Source of the DNA: Planctomycetaceae bacterium
GTDB taxonomy: Bacteria > Planctomycetota > Planctomycetia > Pirellulales > Pirellulaceae
Assembly: GCA_020638975.1 (NCBI GenBank)
Contig: JACKHN010000042.1
Coordinates: 1-46,189 of the forward strand
DNA: 46,189 nucleotides
Reading direction: 5' to 3'
The position numbers and the translations under genes are program-made. The notes under the pieces are model-generated. The model did no database searches. It had not been told where the DNA came from and worked only from the letters and a program-made list of their open reading frames with translations. This document shows positions 33,183 to 41,762 of this stretch, in pieces. Numbering within the stretch: the stretch's first letter is position 1; every line of letters begins with the position of its first letter.

Positions 33183-33937
33183 GGCGTCTCCGCTCGCAAG
33201 AGGTCGCCAACCTGGCCAACCAACGCTCCAAATTCGCTCGACGCCCGGACGGTGTGTGATCGCGGGTATTCAAAGGGGACTTCGATCGTTGCACGTATTC
33301 GGCCCGGGTGGCTCGCCAGCACGACGACACGCTGGCTAAGAAAGATCGCTTCGGAGATGTTGTGTGTCACGAAGATCGTCGTCGGCTTGCGCTCCTCCCA
33401 AATGCGAAGCAACTCTTCGTTGAGCTGCTGCCGAAGCAAATCGTCCAAGGCCGCGAAAGGTTCGTCAAGCAACAGCACGTTCGGCTGCGTTACCAGCGCC
33501 CGTGCCAAGGCCACTCGCATGCGCATGCCGCCCGATAGCATGCGAGGAAACTTCGTCGCGTCGTCGGCGCGCAATCCGATCAGCTCTAGGCTCGCATCGA
33601 TCAAGGCTTGCTGTTCGTCGGCGTTACCTTTTGAGATTTCCAACGGTAAAGCGATATTGCGTATGACGTTCCGCCAGGGCAGGAGCCGCGGTTCCTGGAA
33701 GACCAGCGAAATGCCCCGTTTTCTTTGACGAAACTCCTGAGGAGCTACTTCATCAATCAACACGCAACCATCACTTGGTTTCTCCAGCCCTGCCACCAAA
33801 CGCAGCAGGCTCGATTTACCACAGCCCGATGGGCCGAGCAACGTGATGAATGCGCCGCGTTGAACGGACAAAGCAACTTCGCGCAACACCCAAGCATCAC
33901 GCGAATAGCACAGGCTCGCAGAGCGAATATCAATCAT
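33179..33937 (-). CDS. ABC importer ATP-binding protein (SsuB/TauB/ThiZ-like)
   Basis: A 252-aa ATPase: Walker A GPSGCGKSS (residues 35-43), Q-loop in LVFQEPRLLPWRN, signature LSGGMRMRVALARAL, Walker B VLLLDEPFAALD, and H-loop FVTHNISEA. It is the first gene of a three-gene importer (ATPase, permease, binding protein). The Q-loop segment is of the nitrate/sulfonate/taurine type. Confidence 0.93.
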   Translation of the reverse strand: MIDIRSASLCYSRDAWVLREVALSVQRGAFITLLGPSGCGKSSLLRLVAGLEKPSDGCVLIDEVAPQEFRQRKRGISLVFQEPRLLPWRNVIRNIALPLEISKGNADEQQALIDASLELIGLRADDATKFPRMLSGGMRMRVALARALVTQPNVLLLDEPFAALDDLLRQQLNEELLRIWEERKPTTIFVTHNISEAIFLSQRVVVLASHPGRIRATIEVPFEYPRSHTVRASSEFGALVGQVGDLLRAETP

Positions 33938-34125
33938 GGATACAAGTTGCGAACGGATGCGTTGGGGCGGGCGATAGTCACTGCAGCGGTTCCGATTGTA
34001 GCGATATTTCGACTCGAAGCGATCATGTCGGCGGATTCAGTTCCCCTCGATTGAGGCGGTCAGGCTCGCCGAAACGGAGGGTATGTCTTGTGCCGAGTTT
34101 TCCTTGAATTCTGTCTGGATCAATA

Positions 34126-35262
34126 ATGAGACGATTGTCAGTAGCCTTTTGCACGATGCTTCTTCTTCTCGGCGGCGTCCGTCCAAGCGATGTTCGCGGA
34201 GTCGCCATCATAGCGGACCCAACTGGCAGTCAGATCTTTCCGACAGCAAGCACCGTGACCGTCGCTGGCAACATGGTGTTTACGAATACGATCGTCTGTC
34301 GCTTGGGTGCCTTGCGACAAGTGGGACCCAACGTTTTTGCACCTCCGATGCGTGTGCTTAGCAACGATCGCTCAGCTCTTCGATTGAACTCGATCCTGGG
34401 GTCCGCCTCGTCGGATGACTCGAGTTGTGGGCAGGCGAGGTACGGCTGGGTTCGAGGCTACGGTGTCGCGGCGGATCTCCGAGCGGGTGCACCTACGCCC
34501 GACGCGGAGTTCAATGCTGCAGGGATTACCGCCGGATTCGAGCGATTTCTAAACGATCAAACGGTTGTTGGACTCAGCTTCGGCTACGCAGGATCCACCA
34601 CGGACCTCGATGTACTGAGAAGCAAAGCCGAAGGCGATAGCTTCCATCTTGGCACCTACATGCGACACATCGCTGACTACCGCTACACGATTGGAGTTGC
34701 AGCTTACAGCCACACAGAGTTCGATACGACGCGTTACCTATCGACTCCTGATCCGCCAACTCTCGGCGACTTTGGGGCGGATGGACTGTCACTGTATCTC
34801 GAACGAGGCCGAATTATCGATATGGGCGATTGGGAGATCAAACCCTTCGGCAACGTCCAGTACTTTAATGTTCGCCGTCACGGATTCACCGAAACGGGTG
34901 GCGGTCCCGCGAATATCGCCGTCGCTGGAGCCACCTCGGAAGCGTTGCTATTGGGTGTTGGCGCACGCGGGCACCGATCTTGGACGAATCGCGACTGCCT
35001 GCAATCAACTTTAGAAGTTCGTGCTCGTTGGAATTACGAAGCTCTCCAAAGGGCACCAATCGTGACAGGCACGACTGGCGCGCCCTTCGCAACTCCGATC
35101 ACGATGACTGGAGTGGGTGGCGACCAGTCGTTCGGACTCGCGGGCGTTGGCCTCATTCGCGAGGTATCTTCGCGAGCCCAAATGTTTATCAACTACGACT
35201 TGCAATTTGGCGATAACGTCACCGCTCATATTGGCAGTTTCGGCGGTTTGTTGAACTGGTGA
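34126..35262 (+). CDS. Autotransporter-type outer-membrane beta-barrel protein
   Basis: A 378-aa exported protein. A signal peptide (MRRLSVAFCTMLLLLGGVRPSDVRG) precedes a short passenger. From about residue 105 the sequence follows an autotransporter-like beta-barrel pattern: RYGWVRGYGVAADL, FNAAGITAGFERFLNDQTVVGLSFGYAGSTTDL, and strands with alternating aromatic residues, ending QMFINYDLQFGDNVTAHIGSFGGLLNW with a terminal aromatic residue. The passenger is too short to suggest a function. No Shine-Dalgarno is obvious before the ATG. Confidence 0.8.
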   Translation: MRRLSVAFCTMLLLLGGVRPSDVRGVAIIADPTGSQIFPTASTVTVAGNMVFTNTIVCRLGALRQVGPNVFAPPMRVLSNDRSALRLNSILGSASSDDSSCGQARYGWVRGYGVAADLRAGAPTPDAEFNAAGITAGFERFLNDQTVVGLSFGYAGSTTDLDVLRSKAEGDSFHLGTYMRHIADYRYTIGVAAYSHTEFDTTRYLSTPDPPTLGDFGADGLSLYLERGRIIDMGDWEIKPFGNVQYFNVRRHGFTETGGGPANIAVAGATSEALLLGVGARGHRSWTNRDCLQSTLEVRARWNYEALQRAPIVTGTTGAPFATPITMTGVGGDQSFGLAGVGLIREVSSRAQMFINYDLQFGDNVTAHIGSFGGLLNW

Positions 35263-35610
35263 GATCGCGGCTCCTAGAAGAGAAACTTCTGGCCGGTGCT
35301 AAGACCGTGAAAGCTGACGCATAAGGTGTCAGCCAGCAGCGTCTGTACTCCTTCACGAGGGATTTCAGTCAACACGTCAGTCGCCTCGGTAGAAGGTAAC
35401 TCAACCGACGTCTTGATAGCTTCTTGCATGGTAGCGTACTTTTTGAGTTGATGGTTTAACAGCAAAGCGATTCACTCAAAGTACGCCGTCGCTTTTAACC
35501 TCACATCAACAAGTCTTGGTTATATCGCCTCAAGTTATCAACACAGCGTGGGAGCAGCGGAAATCTTTGCAACTTAGGACCGGCTCAACAATAACTTCTT
35601 CTTCTTTTGC
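35263..35610. other. Gene-free stretch after the barrel protein
   Basis: No supported gene. A 63-codon minus-strand ORF at 35274-35465 lacks a Shine-Dalgarno and family resemblance. AT content rises towards 35600. Confidence 0.3.
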
Positions 35611-35664
35611 GTAGGGTCCGCTGTGCGGACCTCAGGGATTCCTGGTCCGCACAGCGGACGCTAC
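35611..35664. repeat. REP-like palindrome with GTCCGCTGTGCGGAC core
   Basis: Two 21-bp arms (35611-35631 and 35644-35664) pair with one mismatch around a 12-nt loop. Each arm itself contains GTCCGC-TGT-GCGGAC or its complement. It lies just after the pseudogene stop on the minus strand. Confidence 0.8.
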
Positions 35665-35812
35665 TCTTGAATTGCCGAAGTTATTTCTGACTTATTCCTT
35701 AGCCTCCGATCGGGTGTCGAGGAGGTTGTGAAGCAGAAGCTGCATGGAGACCGGGCTGTAGGTGGAGCCTTGGTCTAACTCGATCGAATGCTCGGGGTCG
35801 TCATATCCCCTA

Positions 35813-35973
35813 CTAGTGCTGCGTTACAGCTAAGGATTAGGGTGAATGAAGTGAGCCGCTGGCCGTAAGGGCCGTAAGGCCCCGGGCGCGCCCTGCATTC
35901 CTCGCCGCCCGACTTACGCGTCACGGCTCACGAAACGGGCAAACCCTAAAGTCAAGGTGTAACGCAGCACTAG
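35813..35973. mobile_element. MITE with CTAG-containing 15-bp terminal inverted repeats
   Basis: A 161-bp element with perfect 15-bp terminal inverted repeats CTAGTGCTGCGTTAC / GTAACGCAGCACTAG. Pairing continues inward (CTAAGGATTAGGGT against ACCCTAAAGTC) to a central GTGAGCCG...CGGCTCAC stem. The interior GCCGCTGGCCGTAAGG resembles common planctomycete repeats. Counting CTAG as a 4-bp target duplication restores the interrupted reading frame. No coding capacity. Confidence 0.82.
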
Positions 35974-36179
35974 CTGTTTCTACGAGCCAGTTCAGGTTCG
36001 GCTGCGAGATGTGATGACGCTGATACCGGATGACGGCTAGAAACGCAGCCTCCCTAAACGATGCGACGACCGTTGTACGAGTCGCGTAGTGCTCGTCAAT
36101 CGAATTCCCAAAAACTTATCGGGAGTCGGACGCATCGCCGGGTCCCCTAAATCCCTAGGAACCCCAGCAACCGACCAGT

Positions 36180-36306
36180 CAGGGCGTTTCAGTTTTTCAG
36201 TTTGAATGGATTCGTACGACGGCTCTCCGAAGCCGTCGAGCAACGAATTACAGAGTTCGACGGCTTCGGACAGCGGTCGTGCAGATTGAACAAAACGAAA
36301 GCCCTG
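36180..36306. mobile_element. IS4-related MITE (127 bp)
   Basis: A 127-bp element with terminal inverted repeats CAGGGCGTTTCAGTTTTTCA and, on the right, the complement of AAAACGAAAGCCCTG. It is flanked by the near-perfect 10-bp duplication ACCGACCAGT / ACCGACCGGT (36170-36179, 36307-36316). End sequence, duplication length and the internal GTACGACGG...CCGAAGCCGTCGA palindrome match the IS4-family element at 12090. It probably is a short non-coding relative that used the same transposase. Confidence 0.82.
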
Positions 36307-36424
36307 ACCGACCGGTTGTCCAATTTGCCTGCTCTTCTGATGGCAATTAGACTGCCATAGGGGGGCTGTCCCGTTATTTGCGCCACGTCGGGCGTCTCAT
36401 TGCTGCTTTGCTGAGGGAAAACGA

Positions 36425-38767
36425 ATGATTACACGACTTCTGCGGAGGGTTGGGTATTCGGCATTCGCCTTCTTCAATATCGTCCTGGTGTTGCCGAGTC
36501 TCGTTAGCGCCGCCGACCAGATTGGAAGAGTCGTCGTATTGCTTGACGCAACCTCGACGATGTCTGCTCCCTGCGGCACGATGAGCCGATTCGATGTCGC
36601 TCGCTGGTGCTTGAGTGATGTACTCGACTTGACGCCCAGCGGAACACCGTTCAGTTTCGTCGTTGCTGGCAATGGCGGCCACAGTATCGAGACCTTCGAT
36701 GCCATGTCGCCCGACGTTCGCTGCGATGTCCGTCGCAAAGTGATGCGTATCAAACCCACAGGAACGACTTCATTTGCGAGCTGCTTTGCTGATCCTCGCA
36801 TGGTCGTCCAGACACGCCCCGACCAAAAGATCTTCGTCGTAATGATCACCGATGGGCAGAGTTGCCAAGGGAGTTCAGTAAGCTCGGCGGTAACACGCTG
36901 GCAACAAGTCTGTGGACGACCGGTGCAGTCGGTTGTCGTTGGTCCCTGTACGGAGTCGACTGTTGTTCGGTCGTTATCGCAATTCGCCACGTCGTGCGGA
37001 GCGACGTTCACGCAGTGTCCAACCGCACAGCAGTTGCACAAGCCGCTGATCGAAGCCTTTCAGATTTGCCACGGCGGTTGTGATTCGAATCACCACCACA
37101 GCGATGACGCGTGTGCCGCCAGCTATCTGAAACTTGTTGAATTGCAAGAACGATTGGCTCGCATGGAGAGTGACGGGGCGATGCGTACGCAGTCACTGTC
37201 GCAGCTGAACTCGTATGTGGGTGTTGCAGGTGACGGGAACAGTCTCTTGACCCAAGCGATTTTCGGAAAGTTTGCGCCGCACGTCGAAGGGAATCGAGAC
37301 GGCATCGTTGCAACTCGGGCGTCTCTCGAAGAAGTGAAAGAGGGCATTCGAAGGACAGCTCGTTTCATTGGCTACGACGCAAATTCCGAGTCGTTGCGAA
37401 GCGTGAACGACAAGATCCATACAGATACGACGCTAATCAAGAGCACCTTGGAGACGAACGAACAGTGGGCAAAAGTGACCACGGAACGACTCAATGCATT
37501 GCAAGCCGCGATCGACGCCTATGCCGCGAAAAGTCCGAACCCTGACAAAGATATGCTTATTGAAATCAAGGAATCGCTCTCCTCGACAGAATGGGGAGCG
37601 ATGATCCTTGCGGGACTCGCCGTCTTGTTCAGCGGGACGACAGCTGCTGGAGGCACTTGGGGCTTGAATCGCATGTTTGGCCTTGTCCAGCGACAGGACC
37701 GGACGACCGCCGAAGTTGCGGATGTAGTTGTTGGGGATCTGTCGAGGCATGCTGCTGATCACCATGCTCAAATCACGCGGCTGATGGAATCGCTTTCAGG
37801 ATTGAACGATCGCCTCGACGAACGCGTTCGGAGAACTGTAGCGGAAGTCGTTGCTGCCCAGACTGCTGAGCTGCGCGAGACCATTTCGCGAGATCGAGAT
37901 GCTGTGGCCCACACGATCGAGAAGAACGAGGCCGCGATCCGCTTGATGCTTCAAACAAGTCTCGACTCGCACCGCGAACGCATCCACGCCGCGATCGATA
38001 ATTGTGTTAAGGACATTAAGGCCGACATGAATCGACTCGACCAAACCATCGACGCGACGGGTTCTAGATCGTCGGATCAGCTCGGGAAGGTGGCGCGGCG
38101 CCTCGACAAGTGCGTTACGTCCATCACAAACGCCGAGACCGTTGTGCGGGATAAGGTGGATGGGCTTAAGGAGCAGATCAACAACGCGGTCGTTCGCAAT
38201 CAAGAGGCGAGTTCGGGCACGTCGCAGCAAATCGATGCGCTCAAACAATCACTCTCAAGCTTGGATTTGGCGTTCGAACAACGGCACCTGGGTAGTACGG
38301 ATCGCATCGAGCAGCTCTGCAAACAAGTTCGTGACCAATTAGCGGGAAGCGGTGAAACCGTGACTCATCAGCCGATAGCCACCGTAGGCGGAACGGATTT
38401 GACCAACGATCTTGGCTTGTTGCGCAGCGAGCTGGCTGCGAGGTTAAAGCGACTTGAGAAGATGCTCCGGCGAATCCGCAAGACCTCGCAAACGTCTAAG
38501 AACCAGCCCGTCGCCGCAGTTCAAGTGCCTGATGGAACACGGTACGACTCGCACGATCCTGCGGCTGACTTGTTGCGGATCGACTCGCTGTCACGCGAGC
38601 ACGCGAACCGGCTACTGGAGCAAGGCATCCAGACCCTAACACAACTCGCGGATCTGGATGACACGACAATGCAGATGGTCGCCAACGCGATTCCGTTTTT
38701 AGGAGTCATTGGGCTTCACAAACTGCGAACACGGGCTCGCGGCATTCTTGCGAAGGAGCGGCAATAG
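36425..38767 (+). CDS. Membrane protein with vWA, coiled-coil and C-terminal HhH domains
   Basis: A 780-aa protein with an unusual order of parts. A signal sequence (residues 10-30) leads to a vWA domain (about 33-215) with a MIDAS-like D41-A-T-S-T45 and VVMITDGQSCQGS. Residues 216-388 are helical, with CHGGC and a His-rich patch (SNHHHSDD). A TM helix (389-413, MILAGLAVLFSGTTAAGG) puts the rest in the cytoplasm. Residues 420-690 are a long coiled coil of MCP-like heptads. The last 70 residues (IDSLSREHANRLLEQGIQTLTQLADLDDTTMQ...) look like a helix-hairpin-helix, usually a DNA- or protein-binding element. GAGGG lies about 9 nt before the ATG. I do not recognise the family; the role is unknown. 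Confidence 0.85.
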   Translation: MITRLLRRVGYSAFAFFNIVLVLPSLVSAADQIGRVVVLLDATSTMSAPCGTMSRFDVARWCLSDVLDLTPSGTPFSFVVAGNGGHSIETFDAMSPDVRCDVRRKVMRIKPTGTTSFASCFADPRMVVQTRPDQKIFVVMITDGQSCQGSSVSSAVTRWQQVCGRPVQSVVVGPCTESTVVRSLSQFATSCGATFTQCPTAQQLHKPLIEAFQICHGGCDSNHHHSDDACAASYLKLVELQERLARMESDGAMRTQSLSQLNSYVGVAGDGNSLLTQAIFGKFAPHVEGNRDGIVATRASLEEVKEGIRRTARFIGYDANSESLRSVNDKIHTDTTLIKSTLETNEQWAKVTTERLNALQAAIDAYAAKSPNPDKDMLIEIKESLSSTEWGAMILAGLAVLFSGTTAAGGTWGLNRMFGLVQRQDRTTAEVADVVVGDLSRHAADHHAQITRLMESLSGLNDRLDERVRRTVAEVVAAQTAELRETISRDRDAVAHTIEKNEAAIRLMLQTSLDSHRERIHAAIDNCVKDIKADMNRLDQTIDATGSRSSDQLGKVARRLDKCVTSITNAETVVRDKVDGLKEQINNAVVRNQEASSGTSQQIDALKQSLSSLDLAFEQRHLGSTDRIEQLCKQVRDQLAGSGETVTHQPIATVGGTDLTNDLGLLRSELAARLKRLEKMLRRIRKTSQTSKNQPVAAVQVPDGTRYDSHDPAADLLRIDSLSREHANRLLEQGIQTLTQLADLDDTTMQMVANAIPFLGVIGLHKLRTRARGILAKERQ

Positions 38768-38825
38768 CTCGCTCGATCAGATAGGTGACCAAGCACTTAT
38801 AGATCGCGATCTCGTGGCTTTGTGG

Positions 38826-38917
38826 GGTATTGAACTTTCTGAAAGTAGGATGGCCACCCTTGGCCGTCTCTTTGTCGGGCAGGAGTGCCCGACTTACGGC
38901 AAGCTGTACCACTATCC
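38826..38917 (+). mobile_element. MITE family A, copy 3 (degenerate left end)
   Basis: About 92 bp matching the other copies from GGTATTG and GAAAGTAGGATGGCC through GTCGGGCAGGAGTGCCCGAC to GTACCACTATCC. About eight bases near the left end are missing. The flanks, CTTTGTGG and CTTTAGAG, share only six of eight bases, so the insertion looks old. Confidence 0.75.
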
Positions 38918-39011
38918 TTTAGAGTTTCAGATTGCACGCATCGATGGTGCCTGATACGTTATAAACTCGGTCCTGGTCGTGTTTATGATCGTGATACTTT
39001 GGGGAACCGCC

Positions 39012-40349
39012 ATGATGCACCCTCGTCAGAATGCAACTCGTGACTTGATTCACGTCGGATCGAGACGTTGGTTCTTGCAGGCTGGGTTAGCCGGAATTGG
39101 TGGATTGAGTCTGCCGCAGATTCTTCAATTGCAGGCCGCAAGCGATCAGCCACAGAAGGATAAAAAGTCAGTCATTTTATTTTGGCTATCTGGCGGTCCA
39201 AGCCACATCGATATGTGGGATCCAAAGCCGACTGCACCCCAAGAGATCCGGAGTCCGTTCGGAACGATCGCTACGAGTCTGCCAGGAGTGAATTTCACGG
39301 AACACTTACCGTTGCAGGCGTCCATCGCTCACAAACTCTCGATCATTCGCTCGGTAGATTGCAGCGCGAGCAATCACACGCCGATCACGATGCAAGCCGG
39401 CAACCCGCTGGCGCAACGTACTAACGATGGGCGGGATGGAGCCGGTTATCCGTCAATGGGATCGGTGGCGGCCAAGTTCCGTGGAGCGAACGACCCCGAT
39501 ATGCCAGCGTTCGTTGGCCTCGCCAACTCGTGGGTTGCCGACGTCTGGGAATCAGGCGACATGGGAACTCAGTTCGCACCCGTAAAAGGGCATGAGCTAG
39601 CCGGCAAGTTCGCGTTGCCCAGCGGCATCACGGTGCCACAACTTACCAATCGCGATCAGCTCCGCGGCGAGTTGGATCGTTTCGGTCGAGACTTGGAGCA
39701 AGAACGAACCCTGGATCGAGTGGACCGTTATACCCGGCAAGCCTACGAAATGGTGTTGTCCGGCAAAGTTCAGAAGGCATTCAATGTCGACGAGGAATCC
39801 GAGGCCACGAAAGAGGCCTACGGCAGAGAGAGCGTGGGGCAAAAGGCACTCCTGGCCAGGCGCTTAGTCGAAGGTGGCGTCAGCTTCGTATTGGTCAGCG
39901 GCGCTTGGGGCTACTTCGATCACCATGGTGATAACGTGCAGTGGGGCGGAATTGAGAAGGGACTCAAGCCGTTGCTGCCGCGTGTCGATCAAGCCTTGTT
40001 CGCACTCGTGAATGATCTTGAGCAGCGAGGTCTGCTCGACGACACGCTGGTTATGATGATGGGTGAGTTTGGTCGTTCGCCGGTGATTAACAAGGAGTTT
40101 GGCCGCGATCATTGGACGAACGTGATGTCGATGGTCATGGCCGGTGGCGGATTCAATCATGGCCAAGTCATTGGCTCGACCGATTCACGCGGAGGTGCCG
40201 TCGCGAGCGGTATCGTTCGACCGCAAGACCTAGCTGCGACAACCTTCCGTCATTTGGGAATCGATCTCGCCGGCCACTGGCTGAACTCGCGGGGTCGCCC
40301 GATGCCGATCGTGGTTGAAGGCGGGCGACCTATTCCAGAACTCGCCTGA
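39012..40349 (+). CDS. DUF1501 protein with Tat signal
   Basis: A 445-aa exported protein of the DUF1501 family, numerous in planctomycetes and usually encoded with DUF1553-type cytochrome proteins (none seen here). The Tat-like leader is SRRWFLQAGLAGIGGLSLPQIL. The alkaline-phosphatase-like fold shows in VILFWLSGGPSHIDMWDPKP and TLVMMMGEFGRSPVINKEFGRDHW, which holds conserved metal-ligand-type residues. The start is at ATG 39012 or 39015, after GGGGAA; upstream codons from 38979 are unlikely. Function of the family is not settled. It converges with pepT, 2 bp apart. Confidence 0.9.
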   Translation: MMHPRQNATRDLIHVGSRRWFLQAGLAGIGGLSLPQILQLQAASDQPQKDKKSVILFWLSGGPSHIDMWDPKPTAPQEIRSPFGTIATSLPGVNFTEHLPLQASIAHKLSIIRSVDCSASNHTPITMQAGNPLAQRTNDGRDGAGYPSMGSVAAKFRGANDPDMPAFVGLANSWVADVWESGDMGTQFAPVKGHELAGKFALPSGITVPQLTNRDQLRGELDRFGRDLEQERTLDRVDRYTRQAYEMVLSGKVQKAFNVDEESEATKEAYGRESVGQKALLARRLVEGGVSFVLVSGAWGYFDHHGDNVQWGGIEKGLKPLLPRVDQALFALVNDLEQRGLLDDTLVMMMGEFGRSPVINKEFGRDHWTNVMSMVMAGGGFNHGQVIGSTDSRGGAVASGIVRPQDLAATTFRHLGIDLAGHWLNSRGRPMPIVVEGGRPIPELA

Positions 40350-40351
40350 TT

Positions 40352-41605
40352 CTATCGGGTGCGAGCGGGATCTTCCGCCCACACTTGCACGAGCTCGACG
40401 AGTACTTCAGCCGCTTGAACCATCTCGTCGAGGCAGGCCCATTCGAGTGGCGAGTGAGGATTGTGTTGGCCGGTCGAGAGGTTCGGAGTCGGAAGTCCGC
40501 GTTCGGTTAACTGCGAACCGTCGGTGCCGCCTCGCACAATGGTCAGATTCGCTTCACGACCAAGCCGTTCATGAGCAAGCTGCGCATATTTGACGGCACG
40601 AGGTTCGTGGACCAATCCCTCTCGCATGTTTCGATATTGGCGACGTGCTTCAACGGAGATGCTCACGCCGGGATAATCTGTCTCGACCCCAGCACCCAAT
40701 TCACGCAACATCGTGGCATAAGTTTCCAAGGCCGCGATTTCGAAGTCTCGCAAGATGATCCGGATCTTTACTTCAGCAACCCCACCTTCGATTTGGTAGG
40801 GATGCACAAAGCCTTCGCGATCCGCAGTCGTTTCGGGCGAGAGCCTTCCGTAAGGCAGTTTGTCGATGAATGCCGAGGCGGCGCGAATCGCGTTGACCAT
40901 CTTGCCCTTGGCGATCGATGGATGGATGTTGACGCCGCGAATCGTCACAATCGCGAGATCGGCCGAGAACGTTTCGTAGTCAATGTCGCCAGCTCCGCCT
41001 CCGTCGAGCGTGTAGCAGACCGTCGCACCGAGTTCTCCGATATTGACGTGATCAACACCATGACCGATCTCTTCGTCGCACGTAAACAGTAACTTGACCG
41101 GTCCGTGAGTGATGTTTTGATTCTCGACAAGACACTCGGCAAGCTCCATGATCACCGCGAGACCGGCTTTGTCATCGCCGCCCAGCAGTGTTGTTCCGTC
41201 GGTTGTTATCAGCGTGCAGCCGTGCAGATCACCTAACTCAGGATTTTCAGAGACACGAATCACCTTGTTCGGATCGCCGGGCAGTACGAGATCTCCGCCC
41301 TGATAGTTCTGAATGACTTGCGGCTTGACGTTCGCTCCGGTTGTTTCCGGCGATGTATCGACGTGTGAGTTGAACGCGACAACGGGTGCGGCTTCGGCAC
41401 CCCGACTCGGCACACCAGCGACGACGATGCCGTGTTCGCTGTGCGACACGTCTTCGAGTCCCATTGCTCGAAGTTCGTCGACCAGCATTGCTCCAAGTGT
41501 CAGTTGTCCAGGGCTGCTCGGATAAGCTCCTGCCCCTTCGACCGCCGTCGTATCAACGTGGACGTACCGCAAGAATCTCGCCAGCAACCGTTCGCGATTA
41601 ATCAT
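40352..41605 (-). CDS. pepT: Peptidase T (aminotripeptidase)
   Basis: A 417-aa M20B zinc peptidase that removes N-terminal residues from tripeptides in the cytoplasm. Metal ligands and catalytic residues follow E. coli PepT: H81 in FNSHVDTSPE with D83, D144 in LLGGDDKAG, the E178-E179 pair in TCDEEIGHG, D201 in YTLDGG, and the last His in TGQHNPHSPLEW. The dimerisation insert lies between residues 210 and 320. The length is normal. A MITE lies 18 bp upstream of its start codon, in the promoter region. Confidence 0.95.
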   Translation of the reverse strand: MINRERLLARFLRYVHVDTTAVEGAGAYPSSPGQLTLGAMLVDELRAMGLEDVSHSEHGIVVAGVPSRGAEAAPVVAFNSHVDTSPETTGANVKPQVIQNYQGGDLVLPGDPNKVIRVSENPELGDLHGCTLITTDGTTLLGGDDKAGLAVIMELAECLVENQNITHGPVKLLFTCDEEIGHGVDHVNIGELGATVCYTLDGGGAGDIDYETFSADLAIVTIRGVNIHPSIAKGKMVNAIRAASAFIDKLPYGRLSPETTADREGFVHPYQIEGGVAEVKIRIILRDFEIAALETYATMLRELGAGVETDYPGVSISVEARRQYRNMREGLVHEPRAVKYAQLAHERLGREANLTIVRGGTDGSQLTERGLPTPNLSTGQHNPHSPLEWACLDEMVQAAEVLVELVQVWAEDPARTR

Positions 41606-41623
41606 CTAAACCTTCCTGTGATG

Positions 41624-41762
41624 GGTCGTGGTACATTTTGCAGTAGTTCGGGTACTCGTGCCCGACAAAAAAGACGGTCAGTAAGTCGGGCACTCCTGCC
41701 CGACAAAAGACGGTCAAGAGTGGTCGTCCTACTTTCAGGAATCGCAAAACTGCACCACGACC
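41624..41762 (-). mobile_element. MITE family A, copy 4 (139 bp, internally duplicated)
   Basis: Read on the minus strand it matches family A but the GTCGGGCAGGAGTGCCCGAC unit is present twice, separated by TTACTGACCGTC. Ends GGTCGTGGTACATTTTGC and the complement of GCAAAACTGCACCACGACC are inverted repeats. It is flanked by the 7/8 direct repeat CTGTGATG / CTGTAATG (41616-41623, 41763-41770). It sits between the divergent pepT and lipoate-ligase-like genes. Confidence 0.85.

Larger units (their letters stand above)
35692..36386 (-). pseudogene. Unidentified gene broken by two MITEs and a frameshift
   Basis: On the minus strand three separated fragments share one frame once the insertions are removed. 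Fragment 1 (36386 downward) reads GQPPYGSLIAIRRAGKLDNR. Removing the 127-bp MITE plus one 10-bp duplication joins it in frame to SVAGVPRDLGDPAMRPTPDKF. One base missing in the T-run near 36122 accounts for a shift to FGNSIDEHYATRTTVVASF. Removing the 161-bp MITE except one CTAG joins LNWLVET to ASRGYDDPEH, ending at TAA 35692. The reconstructed frame is 133 codons plus stop. No family recognised; the start (GTG at 36386) is uncertain. Confidence 0.5.

Noticed and set aside
35274..35465. 63-codon minus-strand ORF after the barrel protein
   Set aside because: No Shine-Dalgarno, no signal or domain, and no recognised family.
40571..41092. 173-codon plus-strand ORF
   Set aside because: Antisense to pepT, which is complete and conserved.
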